In this document: piece by piece, positions 38,196 through 50,500 of the stretch
How the letters are laid out: each line of letters opens with the position of its first letter
Numbering within the stretch: the stretch's first letter is position 1
NCBI RefSeq assembly: GCF_000002425.4
Contig: NC_037270.1
Location: 9,410,494-9,474,493, forward strand
Direction: 5' to 3'
DNA from: Physcomitrium patens
Taxonomy: Eukaryota > Streptophyta > Bryopsida > Funariales > Funariaceae
DNA: 64,000 nt
Made by a program: the position numbers and the translations under genes
Notes under the pieces: model-generated
Seen by the model: only the letters and a program-made list of their open reading frames with translations
Databases searched by the model: none
Told to the model about the DNA's origin: nothing

Positions 38196-38760
38196 ATAGG
38201 AGGGGCGACGTAAACACCCATCCATACATATTTCATCCACCACCCATCCATACATATTTCATCCACCACCCATCCATATATATTTCATCCATCTATATTC
38301 CACCCATCCATCTCATTTCATCCATCTACATTCTACCCATCCATACACATTTCATCCATCCACATTCCACCCATCTATCTACATTCTACCCATCCATACA
38401 CATTTCATCCATCCACATTCCACCCATCCATCTTATTTCATCCATCTACATTCCACCCATCCATCTCATTTCATCCATCTACATTCTACCCATCCATACA
38501 CATTTCATCCATCCACATTCCACCCATCCATCTTATTTCATCCATCTACATTCCACCCATCCATCTACATTCCACCCATCCATCTCATTTCATCCATCCA
38601 CATTCCACCCATCCATCTTATTTCATCCATCCACATTCCACCCATCCATCTCCTTTCATCCATCCACATTTCACCCATCCATCACATTTCATCTATCCAT
38701 ATTCCACCCATCAATCCATATTCCAATTTATATTCCATCCATCCACCCACCATTCATCTA
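38196..38760. repeat. CATC-based minisatellite array
   Basis: Long array built from CATC/CATCCA words with higher-order units. At 38210-38290 an approximately 26-bp unit (CATCCATACATATTTCATCC plus CACCAC) repeats about three times. From about 38295 to 38690 a unit of roughly 33 bp recurs many times, made of ATTCCACCCATCC followed by ATCTCATTTCATCC. Copies vary more than in the 28-bp array just upstream. The array ends about 460 bp before the CDKC start codon, where the sequence turns purine-rich. Confidence 0.9.
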
Positions 38761-39220
38761 TTCATCAATTCGTCTTCTAATTCGTCCATCCAAGGGTTCG
38801 AGGGGGAGCGGCTCGCCCCGCCTCGTGAAGGTGCCGCCTCGATGGGAAGGAAAGGAAAGGGAGAGAAGGGAGAGAAGGGGAGGGAGAGAGGGAAGGGGAG
38901 GTGAAGCCAAATTTAACACCATAGCTCTCGATGATTTCATGTCCATTCTCGTATTTTGTTTTGTTGCTGTATGCTTTCCATTTCTCGCTTCGTTTCCCAA
39001 CATTCGCGCGGATTATGTAGGCACAGGTGAACCGAGGATTAGTGTCGTTTGTCGCGGATTTTCAAGGTTTTTGTAGGGTTTCGCGAGCATTGCGAGCGAG
39101 AGGAGCTTACCGGAGCTCTGAGCGATAGGGTTCGCGATGCGGTGACGAGTTCTAGGCTTGCTAAGGGAGGGGAGGGCCGGAGGTGTACTCGCGAGGGCCG
39201 TGACTCTGCCGTGAGAGTCG
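38761..39220 (+). promoter_or_regulatory. Probable promoter and 5' leader of CDKC
   Basis: GC-rich stretch between the minisatellite and the CDKC ATG. It holds a GA-rich purine tract (about 38838-38902) and a near telo-box on the minus strand (TAGGGTTT at 39074-39081). Two minimal upstream frames are present: ATG directly followed by TAG at 39015-39020, and ATG CGG TGA at about 39136. No clear TATA box was identified and the start of transcription is unknown. Role inferred from position and composition. Confidence 0.5.
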
Positions 39221-42200
39221 ATGATGGCGGTCGCCTTGCCTGGGCAGCTGAATTTGGACGAGACTCCGACATGGGGGTCGCGGAGCGTTGATGTGTATGA
39301 GAAGATTGAGCAGATTGGAGAGGGGACTTACGGGTATGGTGACCCGGCTCGTTCCCGGGTGTTGATCACTTCTTACTATTGAGTCCATTATTGCTGCTTG
39401 TCCTCGGTGTTTTGTTTTCCGATGGAAGGATTAGGTCATCGTTTGTGCTTAGTCTGTCCCACAGAGTTGCATCCTGCAGCTTTCAATTTGATCGGATGGG
39501 GCGATTTGGTGGGTTTACTCGTTTATTTATTTTTAAAATTGGACTTCCAGAAGGCGAGCTTGTGCTCTGCATTTCTGTCGATGTTATTAGTGGAATCGTA
39601 AGTGTTTAGAAAGTTTGTTGGGATTTGAAGATTTTTTTTGTGTTGTCAAGACAATGTCAGTACGTTAATGGTTGGCCCAGTTCTTTTCTGCATTACGTTA
39701 AACTCATGGCGATATCTCGTGCATGATTTGAAGCGTGTAGATGTCTTACGTTTGTCGCAGTTTGTTGTTTATTGAACGATTTGGAAGTTTTTCCTTTGTA
39801 TTTAGAAGGTGAGTTGTTTGGACTTGAACGGTTGAGCATGATTTGCAGCAAACTGAGCTGGAAACTTCTTTTTGCAGGCAAGTGTACATGGCAAAGGATA
39901 AATCGACAGGTGAAGTTGTTGCGCTGAAGAAAGTTCGTATGGACAATGAGAAAGAAGGGGTATGACGATTTCTATCGTACTTAAGGTTGTAGAAGGAGGT
40001 AGTGGAGGTTTTGTATTGGTTTCTGAGCTCTGAAGATACTCATAATCCTATTGCTATTACTCAACGAGTGGCGACGCTGAAATCTTTCGGTCGAAGGATT
40101 AGAAGCATTGTTTGAAATTTATCATGATAGCGTTAGTGAGGACAATGGGTAGCTACAAAATTTTATGGTGTAAGATGCGCTCGGTTCTATCTTGGCTATT
40201 TGCAGCCTACATTTCATGCAATTAAGCATTTAATTCTTGTAGTTGCAGCTTCGAAAGCATTTTAATGATTCAATTATGTTTTCATTTGCAGTTTCCAATC
40301 ACTGCCATTCGAGAAATCAAGATTCTGAAGAAGTTGCAACATGCGAATGTCATTAAATTGAAGGAGATTGTGACCTCTAAAGGTAGCCAATGATGATTTA
40401 ACGTCATGGTTGTAGTGTAGGTTTACACCAAAGTCATGTCAATAGCCATCGTTTTTTTTCTCTGAACGCACTTCCTGCAGTGCTCACTTGCTTCTGGGCG
40501 TGAACGCTGCAATTATTACGTATAACTGGTGTCAACTGGGAAATTGTGCGTCGAAAGTGGCGCGTGAAATGTTCTCTTTGTGCAACAGTTGGCTTCTTTT
40601 GTGAACAGGACCCGAGAAAGAGGACAACATCAAGCCAGGCGATGCGAGTAAGTTCAAAGGTTCTATTTACATGGTGTTCGAGTACATGGACCATGATCTG
40701 ACTGGTCTTGCAGATCGACCTGGAATGCGCTTCTCTATTCCCCAAATCAAGGTACTTCGTGTAGATGAATTGCTTACTTCCTGGTGATGTATTTCTCTTT
40801 TCTTCATTTTTCCTTCTTCCCGCTCTCTCTCTCTCTGTTCTGTCTTTTGCCTTATCATTTTTTTCGACTCAATCTTGAGGTTTAATATGGTCTTCTATAA
40901 TGCAGTGTTATATGAAGCAGCTTCTCACAGGTCTACATTACTGCCATGTGAACCAAGTGCTTCACAGGGATATCAAAGGTACTGTCTCAGATAGCTTCTT
41001 AGTTGAAACATGTGCTCTGCTGGTTTATAATAAATTGTCATTCTTTGTTGACATTGAGTTGGGATCCACTACTGTACCCTGAGACATGTGAATCGTCTGA
41101 GATAACTTGTCCAGGTTCAAATCTTCTTATCGACAACAATGGCATTTTGAAGCTTGCCGACTTCGGGCTTGCAAGGTCTTTCTCCAACGATCAGAATGGT
41201 CAACCATTAACTAATCGGGTCATTACTCTTTGGTATAGGTAAGGCGTCAACGTCCTTCTTTTATTGAACTTCTGGAACATGCAGGGTTATAGGTATCTTC
41301 GTTTGGAGTGTAGAAATTTAATTTCCTGACGGTCCATTGGCGAAGATTGCGCTACCGCGTGTAGCAGACTACTACTAGCAAGTCAGTTGACTTTCTAGTA
41401 CTTCTTCCTGTTTCAGGCCCCCTGAGCTGTTGTTGGGCTCCACAAAGTACACTCCAGCGGTGGACATGTGGTCAGTGGGATGCATTTTTGCCGAGCTTCT
41501 TAACGGAAAACCCATCCTTCCCGGAAGGAACGAGGTGTGATTAAGGAGCCTTCTCGTTGTTTTGCTTCAGTTACGCAGAACTTCGGTGTGCTTACGTGGA
41601 TCGCTGATGATGCTCTGGGTCTGAGTAAAGTTATCCTATTTCAACGTCATGGGCTGTATGGTCGCATCTGGATTCCTCGATATATGTGTTTAGTTCTGGA
41701 TTCTCAAAATTTGACCTACGTAGAGGGTTAATACATTCATACACTTTATAAGATGTGGAATGATCAGATGTCCTTGTCATAGTTTTTACTTTTCATGTAA
41801 TTAGTTTGTAAGAGGCTTGTCGCTGGTGTTAAGTCGAATGAAATGACGCATGTAACATTGGATCGTTTGCCTGTATCGCTTTATTCTGGAACTTAGTTTC
41901 ACTATTACCCCGTGGAATCTCATTACTTTTTTCATTGTCTCGTTAGTGTGTAGCTGCCTTTTCTGATTGTATTTGTGAGCTCTTGCTTTGATCACGCTAT
42001 TTCCTGTTGGTTACAGTCTGGTTGAGTGTTACTTCTTGAATCTCATTACTTTTTTCATTGTCTCGTGAGTTTGACAACTTTCCATGCACTTATTTATTCT
42101 ATTATATAGGTAATTGACTAAGTATCCTTTGTTCTGATCCTCGGGCTTTTTCATTGTTGAAACTAATGGTTCTCTGTTCGTCTCTAATGCGATGCATTTG

Positions 42201-44678
42201 CTGGCTGCAGAGCGAACAGTTCCAAAAAATCTGCGAACTTTGTGGGTCTCCTGATGAGACCAACTGGCCTCGTGTCAGTCAGTTGCCTTACTACAATCAA
42301 TTCAAGCCTGAGAGACTAATGAAACGTCGTGTGAAGGATGTGTTCAAGCAGTGAGCACTACCCTGTTTTCCTTCATTTCGTTTCGAGTTTCTGTAGGTTT
42401 GTGGAGTCCGTAGTGTACTATTCATTTGGTCAGCGAGTGCAATAACATTTTTTCTTGAAATATTAATATGTTGTTTTCTGCTTCCTGATCAGGGGAAGTC
42501 ATGTGGTCTTTTGTTTTGTGTCGCTGTGGCCATCTTTTGATTAGTTTTCTGATTTGTCGTGCAGTTTTGACAGACATGCTCTTGAGCTCTTGGAGCGGAT
42601 GTTGACATTGGATCCTGATCATGTAAGTACGTTCATGCGATACGCCTCATTACTTGTTTAACTTTTAGTTCAAACATTTTGTAGTCAAATTTGTTACCGT
42701 AGTGTTTGTTTTTGCGCCATATGGGTTTATAATCCACTTTTTCACAGGTGATAGCAAATGTTTAAGTTCCAACTAGTTGTCATGAAAAATAAAAATAAAA
42801 TAACATATATATATATATATATATATATATTCATTGTTTGCAGTCACCTATATAAAATTGTGTATCATTATTTTCAACTGCATCATTACTTATTATTATT
42901 ACTTTTTGTGCAGCGAATTTCTGCTAAAGATGCGTTGGATGCTGAATACTTCTGGGTTGAACCTTTTCCATGCCAACCAAGCAGGTGACTGTGACATGGG
43001 TCTAGACATTAGAATATTTTTTCATGCTCAGAAGTTGTTGACCCTTGTGTTTATGCGGATAGCTTAGACCTTATAGAAAATTTAATCCTAGGCTCGCCAT
43101 CTTGACTGCGGAATTGTAGTTCCGTTCAAGATGTGTTACTAATTCTAGTGCCTTAATGTGATGTAGGTGTCAACTTTATTGATTTCTACATGTATTAAGA
43201 CTTTTTCTGTGATTGTATCAGTTTGCCGAAATATGAAGCTTCTCATGAATATCAGACCAAGAAGAAAAGGCAGCAACAGCGGCAACAACAAGAGGAGCAG
43301 GCAAAGCGCATGAAGGTCTTACATCACCCAGCTCCTCACACACGCCTGCCACCGATTCAGCAACAACCTCTACGTCCTGGTCCTCATCAACCTGGTCACA
43401 ACTTGGGGCCTCCAAGTCATGCAATTGGCATGCCCAATCAGCACAGCAATTATAATAGGTACAATCGATCACAAGTGTTCCACTTCTATCCATTTCTTCC
43501 ACAAACTGACGTCGGTTTTGGAGTGGGGAAATGGTAATTTGATTGTGAACACAAATGTGACATTCATCCGTCCTGATATGCTAGTTTAATTTCATGAACC
43601 TTCATTCTGTATTTGTATTATCTTTTCGTGGATCACTTCTGAACAGCTGTACTTGACAGGGCTCAAGGGGGTAATAATCAAGGCCGAGTTCCTGGAGGAG
43701 GGCGTCCTCCTCATGGAGGGCCCAATCAAAACGTTGGATATGGAGGACCTAATCGTGGTGGACCAGGAGGGGTCTATGGAGGGCCTGCGCAGCCGAGTGC
43801 ATATACAGCTCCTAACTTGGGGCACCAGGGCGGAAGGGGAGGTCCTTATGGTGGCCCCACTGGAGGTGCGTATGCTGCTGGTCCATATGGAGGTGGTCGA
43901 GGTCCACCAATTGGTGGTCGAGGACAGCAGTTTGGGTAAGTACTTCGGAGATGCATACACTAAATTTATACAGTTTGGCAGATTGTTTGACGAGAATTGA
44001 AGGATGAATTTTATTTCTAGACATCGACATTGTTCGCCCTAGTGAAACTGATACAATTAACATGTAGTAGGGCAGCATGTACACCACGGCGCATTTGCCC
44101 TTGTAGGGATGTTTGGATACTCCTTGCTCGTCACTGGAATCTTTAGTATTTGTACATATATGGCAAACAGTGTGGGCAAACATATTATCACTATTTGCTC
44201 CTATGCTTTGGTAACTTGGGGTTACTGTGGATGCAATTTATTTCATTGTTTTTGTCGAGATGGTGCACTGATATATATTTGGGTTTTTAAACAGTGGCAT
44301 GGCTGGTGGTCCACAGCCTCCTGCTTATGGTGGTCAGCATTACATGCAGCAGGTAATTGTTCTCTTCTCAGTCTTGAATAACCGTGAGCTGTGACGTAGT
44401 TATAAGTTTACGGATCGCTATTCAAACCTAAATTCAGGCTAATTACCTATTTGCACTTGTGGATTGATACTTTTCCATACAAGCTCACAATACGCAGAAA
44501 GCTTCTCTTGCTGATACTTGGTAGGACATGAGTGTTGGTTCTTAGTCTTCTCATATGTTTGTGGATGCAGCCAACAGCACAGTATGTAGACATTGATGGA
44601 GCTTATGCTCGAGCATCTCACTCTGGGTTTCAACCTCTGTCTCCTCGTCGACCAGACTATCGACAGCAACAGCGTTAA
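39221..44678 (+). CDS. CDKC: Cyclin-dependent kinase C (CDK9/P-TEFb-type kinase)
   Basis: Fourteen coding exons: 39221-39333, 39878-39959, 40292-40382, 40609-40751, 40906-40978, 41115-41238, 41417-41534, 42211-42350, 42565-42622, 42914-42984, 43222-43458, 43660-43935, 44295-44352, 44571-44678. All introns are GT-AG and the frame stays open for 563 residues. The kinase domain has the glycine loop GEGTYG (33-38), Lys55, the CDKC cyclin-binding helix PITAIRE (67-73), HRD (163-165), DFG (183-185) and the activation-loop threonine T200 in [14 protein letters not shown]. After about residue 380 follows a Gln-rich, then Gly/Pro-rich tail, as in plant CDKCs (about 500-515 residues in Arabidopsis). 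With cyclin T this kinase phosphorylates the RNA polymerase II C-terminal domain in the nucleus to promote elongation. The start matches the family's [13 protein letters not shown]-like N-terminus; a second ATG follows immediately. Family assignment secure. Confidence 0.97.
42805..42830. repeat. (TA)n microsatellite in a CDKC intron
   Basis: Thirteen TA-type units in the intron between CDKC coding exons 9 and 10. Confidence 0.85.
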
Positions 44679-45809
44679 TTCTGCTCTAAATTTTGGGACG
44701 TGCTGATCTTTGGTAGATCTTTACTCTGTTATTATCCTAGGTGTTCTAATGAAGCCAAAGGGAAAAAAACGAGAGCTTTGGGGAAACCCTTTGTAAACTA
44801 AATATGTTTTGCACAGTGACTCGCAGCTACGTAGTTAGCAGTTGGGGTGGAGTTTAGGTAGTCGTGTATTGAAAATCAATGCATGTACGGTCGCAGTTGA
44901 CCCGATTATGGTTCTTTCCTCCTTTCTGGACCTTTCTATTTAGGAATTTTGCTTCGGCGACGTCAAGTTCACGCTGAATGCCAGCTACGTAATTTTTTTT
45001 GCAATTATGATAAACTCAAACAGGTTAAACGAGAATCTTAGATATTTCAAAAGCAGTGTAACTTGGAGACATGCAATGAAAAACAATATCGTATTTTTTG
45101 AATACGTCAATACTTTTAACGCAAGTACAAAAAATGTGGCTAATAATTAATCAAGGGATTTAGTTTCTCAAATTTTCTTATTAGGAATCCATGTAGAACA
45201 TTCAGCAACTAGTTTTACAAGCAGGCTCGTTATTGGTAGCATTACTATCTTCGTAAACTTCGACTTCAAGGTTGGAGGTTCAGGGTTTGTTACGCGTGAG
45301 TAAGGACAAGAAAACAGTAGTATGCCCACTTGTTAATGATCAGGAGCCACGGCTTGCATGTCCTACCTCTCATCTTGTCTGTCCTAATCATACCCAGTTT
45401 CTTCATGGAGTTATTCCCCCATTTTCTTGATAAAGAATTAATTTTGCAGATTTCCATTCACCGCTTGAGAAAAGGAAAATATTAAATTGGAGAGGAACAC
45501 ACCTGGTAAAGAGGCATCATGGCTTTACGTATTACTGACAACTACGCCAAACTCGGATAGATCTAACCTGTACGACAATCGCACACTAGAATTTCTTTAC
45601 TTTCCTACAATGTATGCTACACTTGAGACGAGATATTCAGTAGCAACCCCGCATCTCGGGAGCTCAGGGCACGACTAAAATATCATGAAGAGCTGTACAA
45701 GTACATTAATGAATGTAATCAGTAATGCTGGGTGCCTGCAAGAAGAAAGCTGCATGAAATGGTACCATACACAGTATTAACCCCAGGTGCCTCGAGCGAT
45801 ATTCTGCAT
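44679..45809. other. Convergent intergenic region between CDKC and the GBP-like gene
   Basis: About 1.1 kb that must hold the 3' untranslated regions and transcript ends of two genes facing each other. No additional gene is visible; frames are short. Transcript overlap is possible given the spacing but cannot be judged without RNA data. Confidence 0.6.
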
Positions 45810-47493
45810 CTAGCGGTAATTACGATTTGGGGCTCTTGAGTAGAAAGCGCCATCCTGTTTGAAAGGAGATGGCTTCAAAAACGAGCTGTGAGGCTCTCTG
45901 GTCGGGCTATTATTGCTGCCTCGGCTCAAACCCAACCCTCCAAATAGCCATGAAATTGTAATTAAAAGAATCACAACGTTAGCACTCAGCGCACTGAAGT
46001 TAACAAGAACTGTTGTGGAAAAACGTGCCAAGTCATTCTCAACCCAAGACTGTATCACCTTGTTCCGAGTTGCAGGGCTAAGGACCATTCCAACAGCTTG
46101 ACCTGCCTTGCGAGGCTCAAATTGTGCTTTATTAAGGTGCTTTTGTGCAGCTTGGAAAGCAGCATACTTGAACCCGAATGTATTACGAGGTCCAGGCCAG
46201 AGACATTTTCGAGACCACCATGCCCGGGTCCTAAATATGTTGTTGTAGGTCATCTCGCAATCCTACAGCATTGAGCGAAAAATAATCATTACTAGTTATG
46301 CTACGAAGTAGCCAAAAAAGAACCACTGGATTTGCGTCCCAGAAGCACATTGACATAGAAGTATGATCAGTTAGGAATGCAGGGGGGAACCTAACCTGCA
46401 TACGGAGTTCTCTGTAGGCTTCCTGAAGAGGATCGTAGCAGAACGCGGCCATCAACGCAGTATTCTTCTTGAGCAAACGAGCGTGCGTATCCTGAATTTG
46501 AGCAGTCAACTCGTTTCTTTTCTTATCCACTCCATTGACTGTTGTGTAATCCTTCACTGTGGTAGAAAACTCCTCAAGAATCTTCTTTGCAAGCTGATCT
46601 ATCTGCAAGGAACAAGTGACCGACAACTTCTTCAGAAACGATGAAATATAACACAGATTAATAATTTACCAAGTATCCAAACCTCCCAATATACAAGAAG
46701 GATCTGCAATTTTCAACAATCTGTTGCAATTATTTCAAATGAAAATAACGAGCAACAACGCAAGACTAACAGTTCGGCATTCTACTCACCAATCATCAAG
46801 AAGAAAACGCACTAACCTTGTCGGAAAGGACTTCATCATTTTCCGGAAAGGGAGTGATATTTGCCACTGCTTCCTTGAAAAGCAAAGCCAAACTTCCTAC
46901 CCGCATTGCAACATACGCCAAAATTTCCTTCTCATTCTCATCCTACATATTTACAAAATGATTGAGTATAGCATTCTTTTAAAAGGAGGGATTGAATATA
47001 TAAATCGAACTAAATCAATAGTGACAAANNNNNNNNNNNNNNNNNNNNNNNNNNNNNNNNNNNNNNNNNNNNNNNNNNNNNNNNNNNNNNNNNNNNNNNN
47101 NNNNNNNNNNNNNNNNNNNNNNNNNNNNTGGCCGCCTTGTGAACTTCAAGAAGCTTCTTGGGAAAAATAGGTGCATTTTCCTGCTTGTTACCATCGTGAT
47201 GCTGTCCATCATCGTAACCGCCATCTGCCCCCAAAATTCCTGTCTGGATGGCATTCTCATAAGCTTCCTGATAGGCTTCTTTAGCATCGCTCAAGAGGGT
47301 TTCGATCTTTCCAGCGTTGATCAACGACATCTTGTCGCAAATGATTTGTATGGCAGATGTGATACGTGTGCGTGCTTCGTTGTACAAATTACTCCCACGA
47401 TGAGGACCCACTAATGATTCATAACTGACACAATGAACACTCCCGGTTACTGACGAATATCAGTCTGCCACGATCTCCGAATTTATCTCATCC

Positions 47494-47539
<46 letters not shown>

Positions 47540-50500
47540 ATGTGACGATGTACTAAAATCATGCAAAGTACAAACGAATCAACGAACTAAATATTAAAAA
47601 GTATCTGTTTACGGACCCTTGAAGAAACCTATTTTGACATTGCTTGCAGGAACGCTGTATATCCGCATCACGCATTGGGAGCTGCAGCTGTTCCATTTCT
47701 TTCACAGCCGATAATCTCAGATCTTGTCCCAGCTCCATTAAGACTTGTTTCACACGGCGCTCATTCTCCTCCCTGATTAATCAAAAACCATCAATTAACA
47801 TTATTGTGAAGTTTAAAAAAGAAATATACTAGAATCCAAGTTAACAATCAAGTTCGCTGCAAAACAACTACATACTTTTAAGCAATCTGTGGATTCCAAA
47901 TTGATGTTAAAACCAGGAATTTCAAAAATAAATAATGCTAGGCTGGAAGTAATATGTAGCTGAAGAATTTCTGCCACTTTGCCTTGCATCACTTGAAAAT
48001 TCTCATACGTGAAGCGAAACATAGACAGAGTTTCAAGTGAGACCTAAATGTAGGCTTCATTCGACCAATTTTTGTTCCAAGTTGTCCAATGCAAGTTGGA
48101 CCTATTCGTCCTGTAGGAACTCCCACACAACGCTGCCTACAGTACTCAATAGACTTGTTTTCTGCGAAAAGAAAGAAGCCCTTGGTTCTCTTAGTCCATT
48201 AGGCATATGAGGAAGCAATATAAAATCAAAGTTGTATAAATCTTCCTTGAACTGGACAGCCGGAGAGTCTTAAGCCAGAGACAATTCTCGTCGCCATCCA
48301 ACATGGACCCTTAAGTTAATTCCTAGACTTCCGATTACAGTAAAGTACATGATAACTATGGTTGATCGTCAAGTCACATTATGCCAATGATGAAAAACAT
48401 TAAGTAAATCAAGTTAAACTTATTCATTTCCAATAAAGAACTCAATAGACACCGACAAAGTAATGCTTGCGCAAATATGCATAACCGTCTGGATACACAC
48501 AGGTCGCCGAAGGTCTTAGCCTTACCTGCAACAGACATAAAATCTTCAAATTCTCTTGCAGTAATGGTTGTAGAAACCAGCAAACTACACTCGTTTTTCC
48601 TAGTCTCCCCATACATGTCCCTAGCTCTAGGTGGCAATTTGGGGTTTTGCATTAACATCTGGAAATACTGAACCCCGCCAGAAAAAGCACCATCAATCAC
48701 AATATCCGTCAAAACATCCCGCATTTTCCGCTCGGTATTCAAAGGAAAGTCCTCATTAACGTAATGCACTAGGAGAGGCAAGACTCCGGCTAAAGTACTC
48801 CCACTGAAACCGCCTTTGGCCTTCAACTTCCCAAAAACTGCAGTTCGCAAACGCTTAGCATCTGCCAGGTAGCCTGGGTGTAGATATGAATAGAGTTCTG
48901 CATGCGCTGCTAAGCCTACGCCTCCCACCTGAAGACTCAGAAAAAACAGAATTATTAATCACTCTAGAATGGTTTTCTGCATCATGATCAAGTAGAATGA
49001 TGATTTGTAGAAAGCTACCACGTACAATTTAAGGTATTCAATAACTACGAAATTTTATTCACCAACACAAACATGCAAAACTGTCAACAGCAAAATGTGC
49101 AACCTTTATGTGAGTTTCACCTACAAACATGACAAAGGCCAAGAACTTATTAAATCAAACCAAAATTCAAATAAAATCAGCTTAGAAAACTAGCAAATAG
49201 ATCATAATCACTACCTCTTCTCTCAATTTGTTCAAATCTGTCGGAGTTCGCATAGGAACACAAGAAATTCCCTGAGTAAAAAGTGTATCTATTGTTAGGT
49301 CACCACTGTGGGCGTGAGCCTCCAAATATTTATGAAGGTATTCCATAGGCTTGTGTGCATGGATATCCATGTCAAACCCTTGGACCACCCAAGTGAGTGG
49401 GGGAAAGTCAAGTGTTTTCAAGATGAGAAAAGGATCCATGTTGGATGGCGAGGAGAATTGCTGCTGATCTGCACTAGAAATACATGGTCGTCAGCGATTT
49501 CCAGATACTCCATGAAGGACATATGGCCAGGTACATGACTCTTTAAGGGTGACCTATCATTTTGGAATTGGAGATTATATGATTCCGACAAATGCACGAG
49601 ATCAATTTAATGCCTCCCAACAAGAAGCCTCGACTAGAGGACAAGCTTGGAGAAAACATTCACCAGACGAAGCCTCCGCGGAATGCAGCCAATTTTGAAG
49701 ATTGAACACTTGTGCTTCTTTGGCTAAATCAGCCAACGCACTCACTGATTGTGCATCCCCTGCAACCAAACGAGCAACAGTTCACGAAAACAATCGCTCA
49801 ACATAGAAATGGTAGCACAAGTTGCTGTGATCACAACTCTATCATGCATTTCCTCATTGGTTCTTGCAAGGAAACATGATAACCATACATGTGTCAAATT
49901 GGAATCATTTTGCCTTCAAAACAACTTTCATATCATAACCGTGGTTGATAAGAGATGTCGGGTAACTCAAAAATTTGATGACTTTCGTAAGAGTTACAAA
50001 AATGTAGAAAATTAGATATGAACATGACATTCAAGGAACCATTGGGTTGCATAAGACTGATTTTTAAAATATAAGAAAATAAAATAAATATTGAAATTAA
50101 AACTAGAAATTCAATTGCTTTAGTTATTTAGAATTGAGCTGGACTAATCCCATTAGGGGTAACTCACCAATGGTTCGAAGTGTATTATAAATAAGATGAG
50201 AGCTCACAAGAGTCGCCATAGCAAAGATGCGGGCATCATATGACCGGGTTGCATCTTCACCATAGAACCCTTCAGTGTCCATTAACACAATTCGAGAACC
50301 ATCTGCGCCGGTCAACTTCTTCTTAGGTACCACTCGAATCCATATTCCTCGTGTCTCTATGTCCGGTACAGCACCAACAGTGAATCCCTGAGTGGACTTG
50401 AGCAGCACATTGAGGAGGAAAGACTTACCACTGCAATCACATGCCAGCACCAGAAACTAGGTTCATTTGTACGAATGAAACAGCCATGTGATAAACAAGA

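Noticed and set aside
37920-38760. CRISPR-like array
   Set aside because: Units are directly adjacent without spacers, the context is a plant nucleus, and there are no cas genes. It is a minisatellite pair.
41537-41731. 64-codon plus-strand frame inside the CDKC gene
   Set aside because: It lies in the long intron between coding exons 7 and 8 and begins at the splice donor.
43592-44000. Long frames on both strands over the CDKC tail exons
   Set aside because: They result from the GGN/CCN-rich codons of the Gly/Pro tail; only the frame continuing the kinase joins neighbouring exons in phase.
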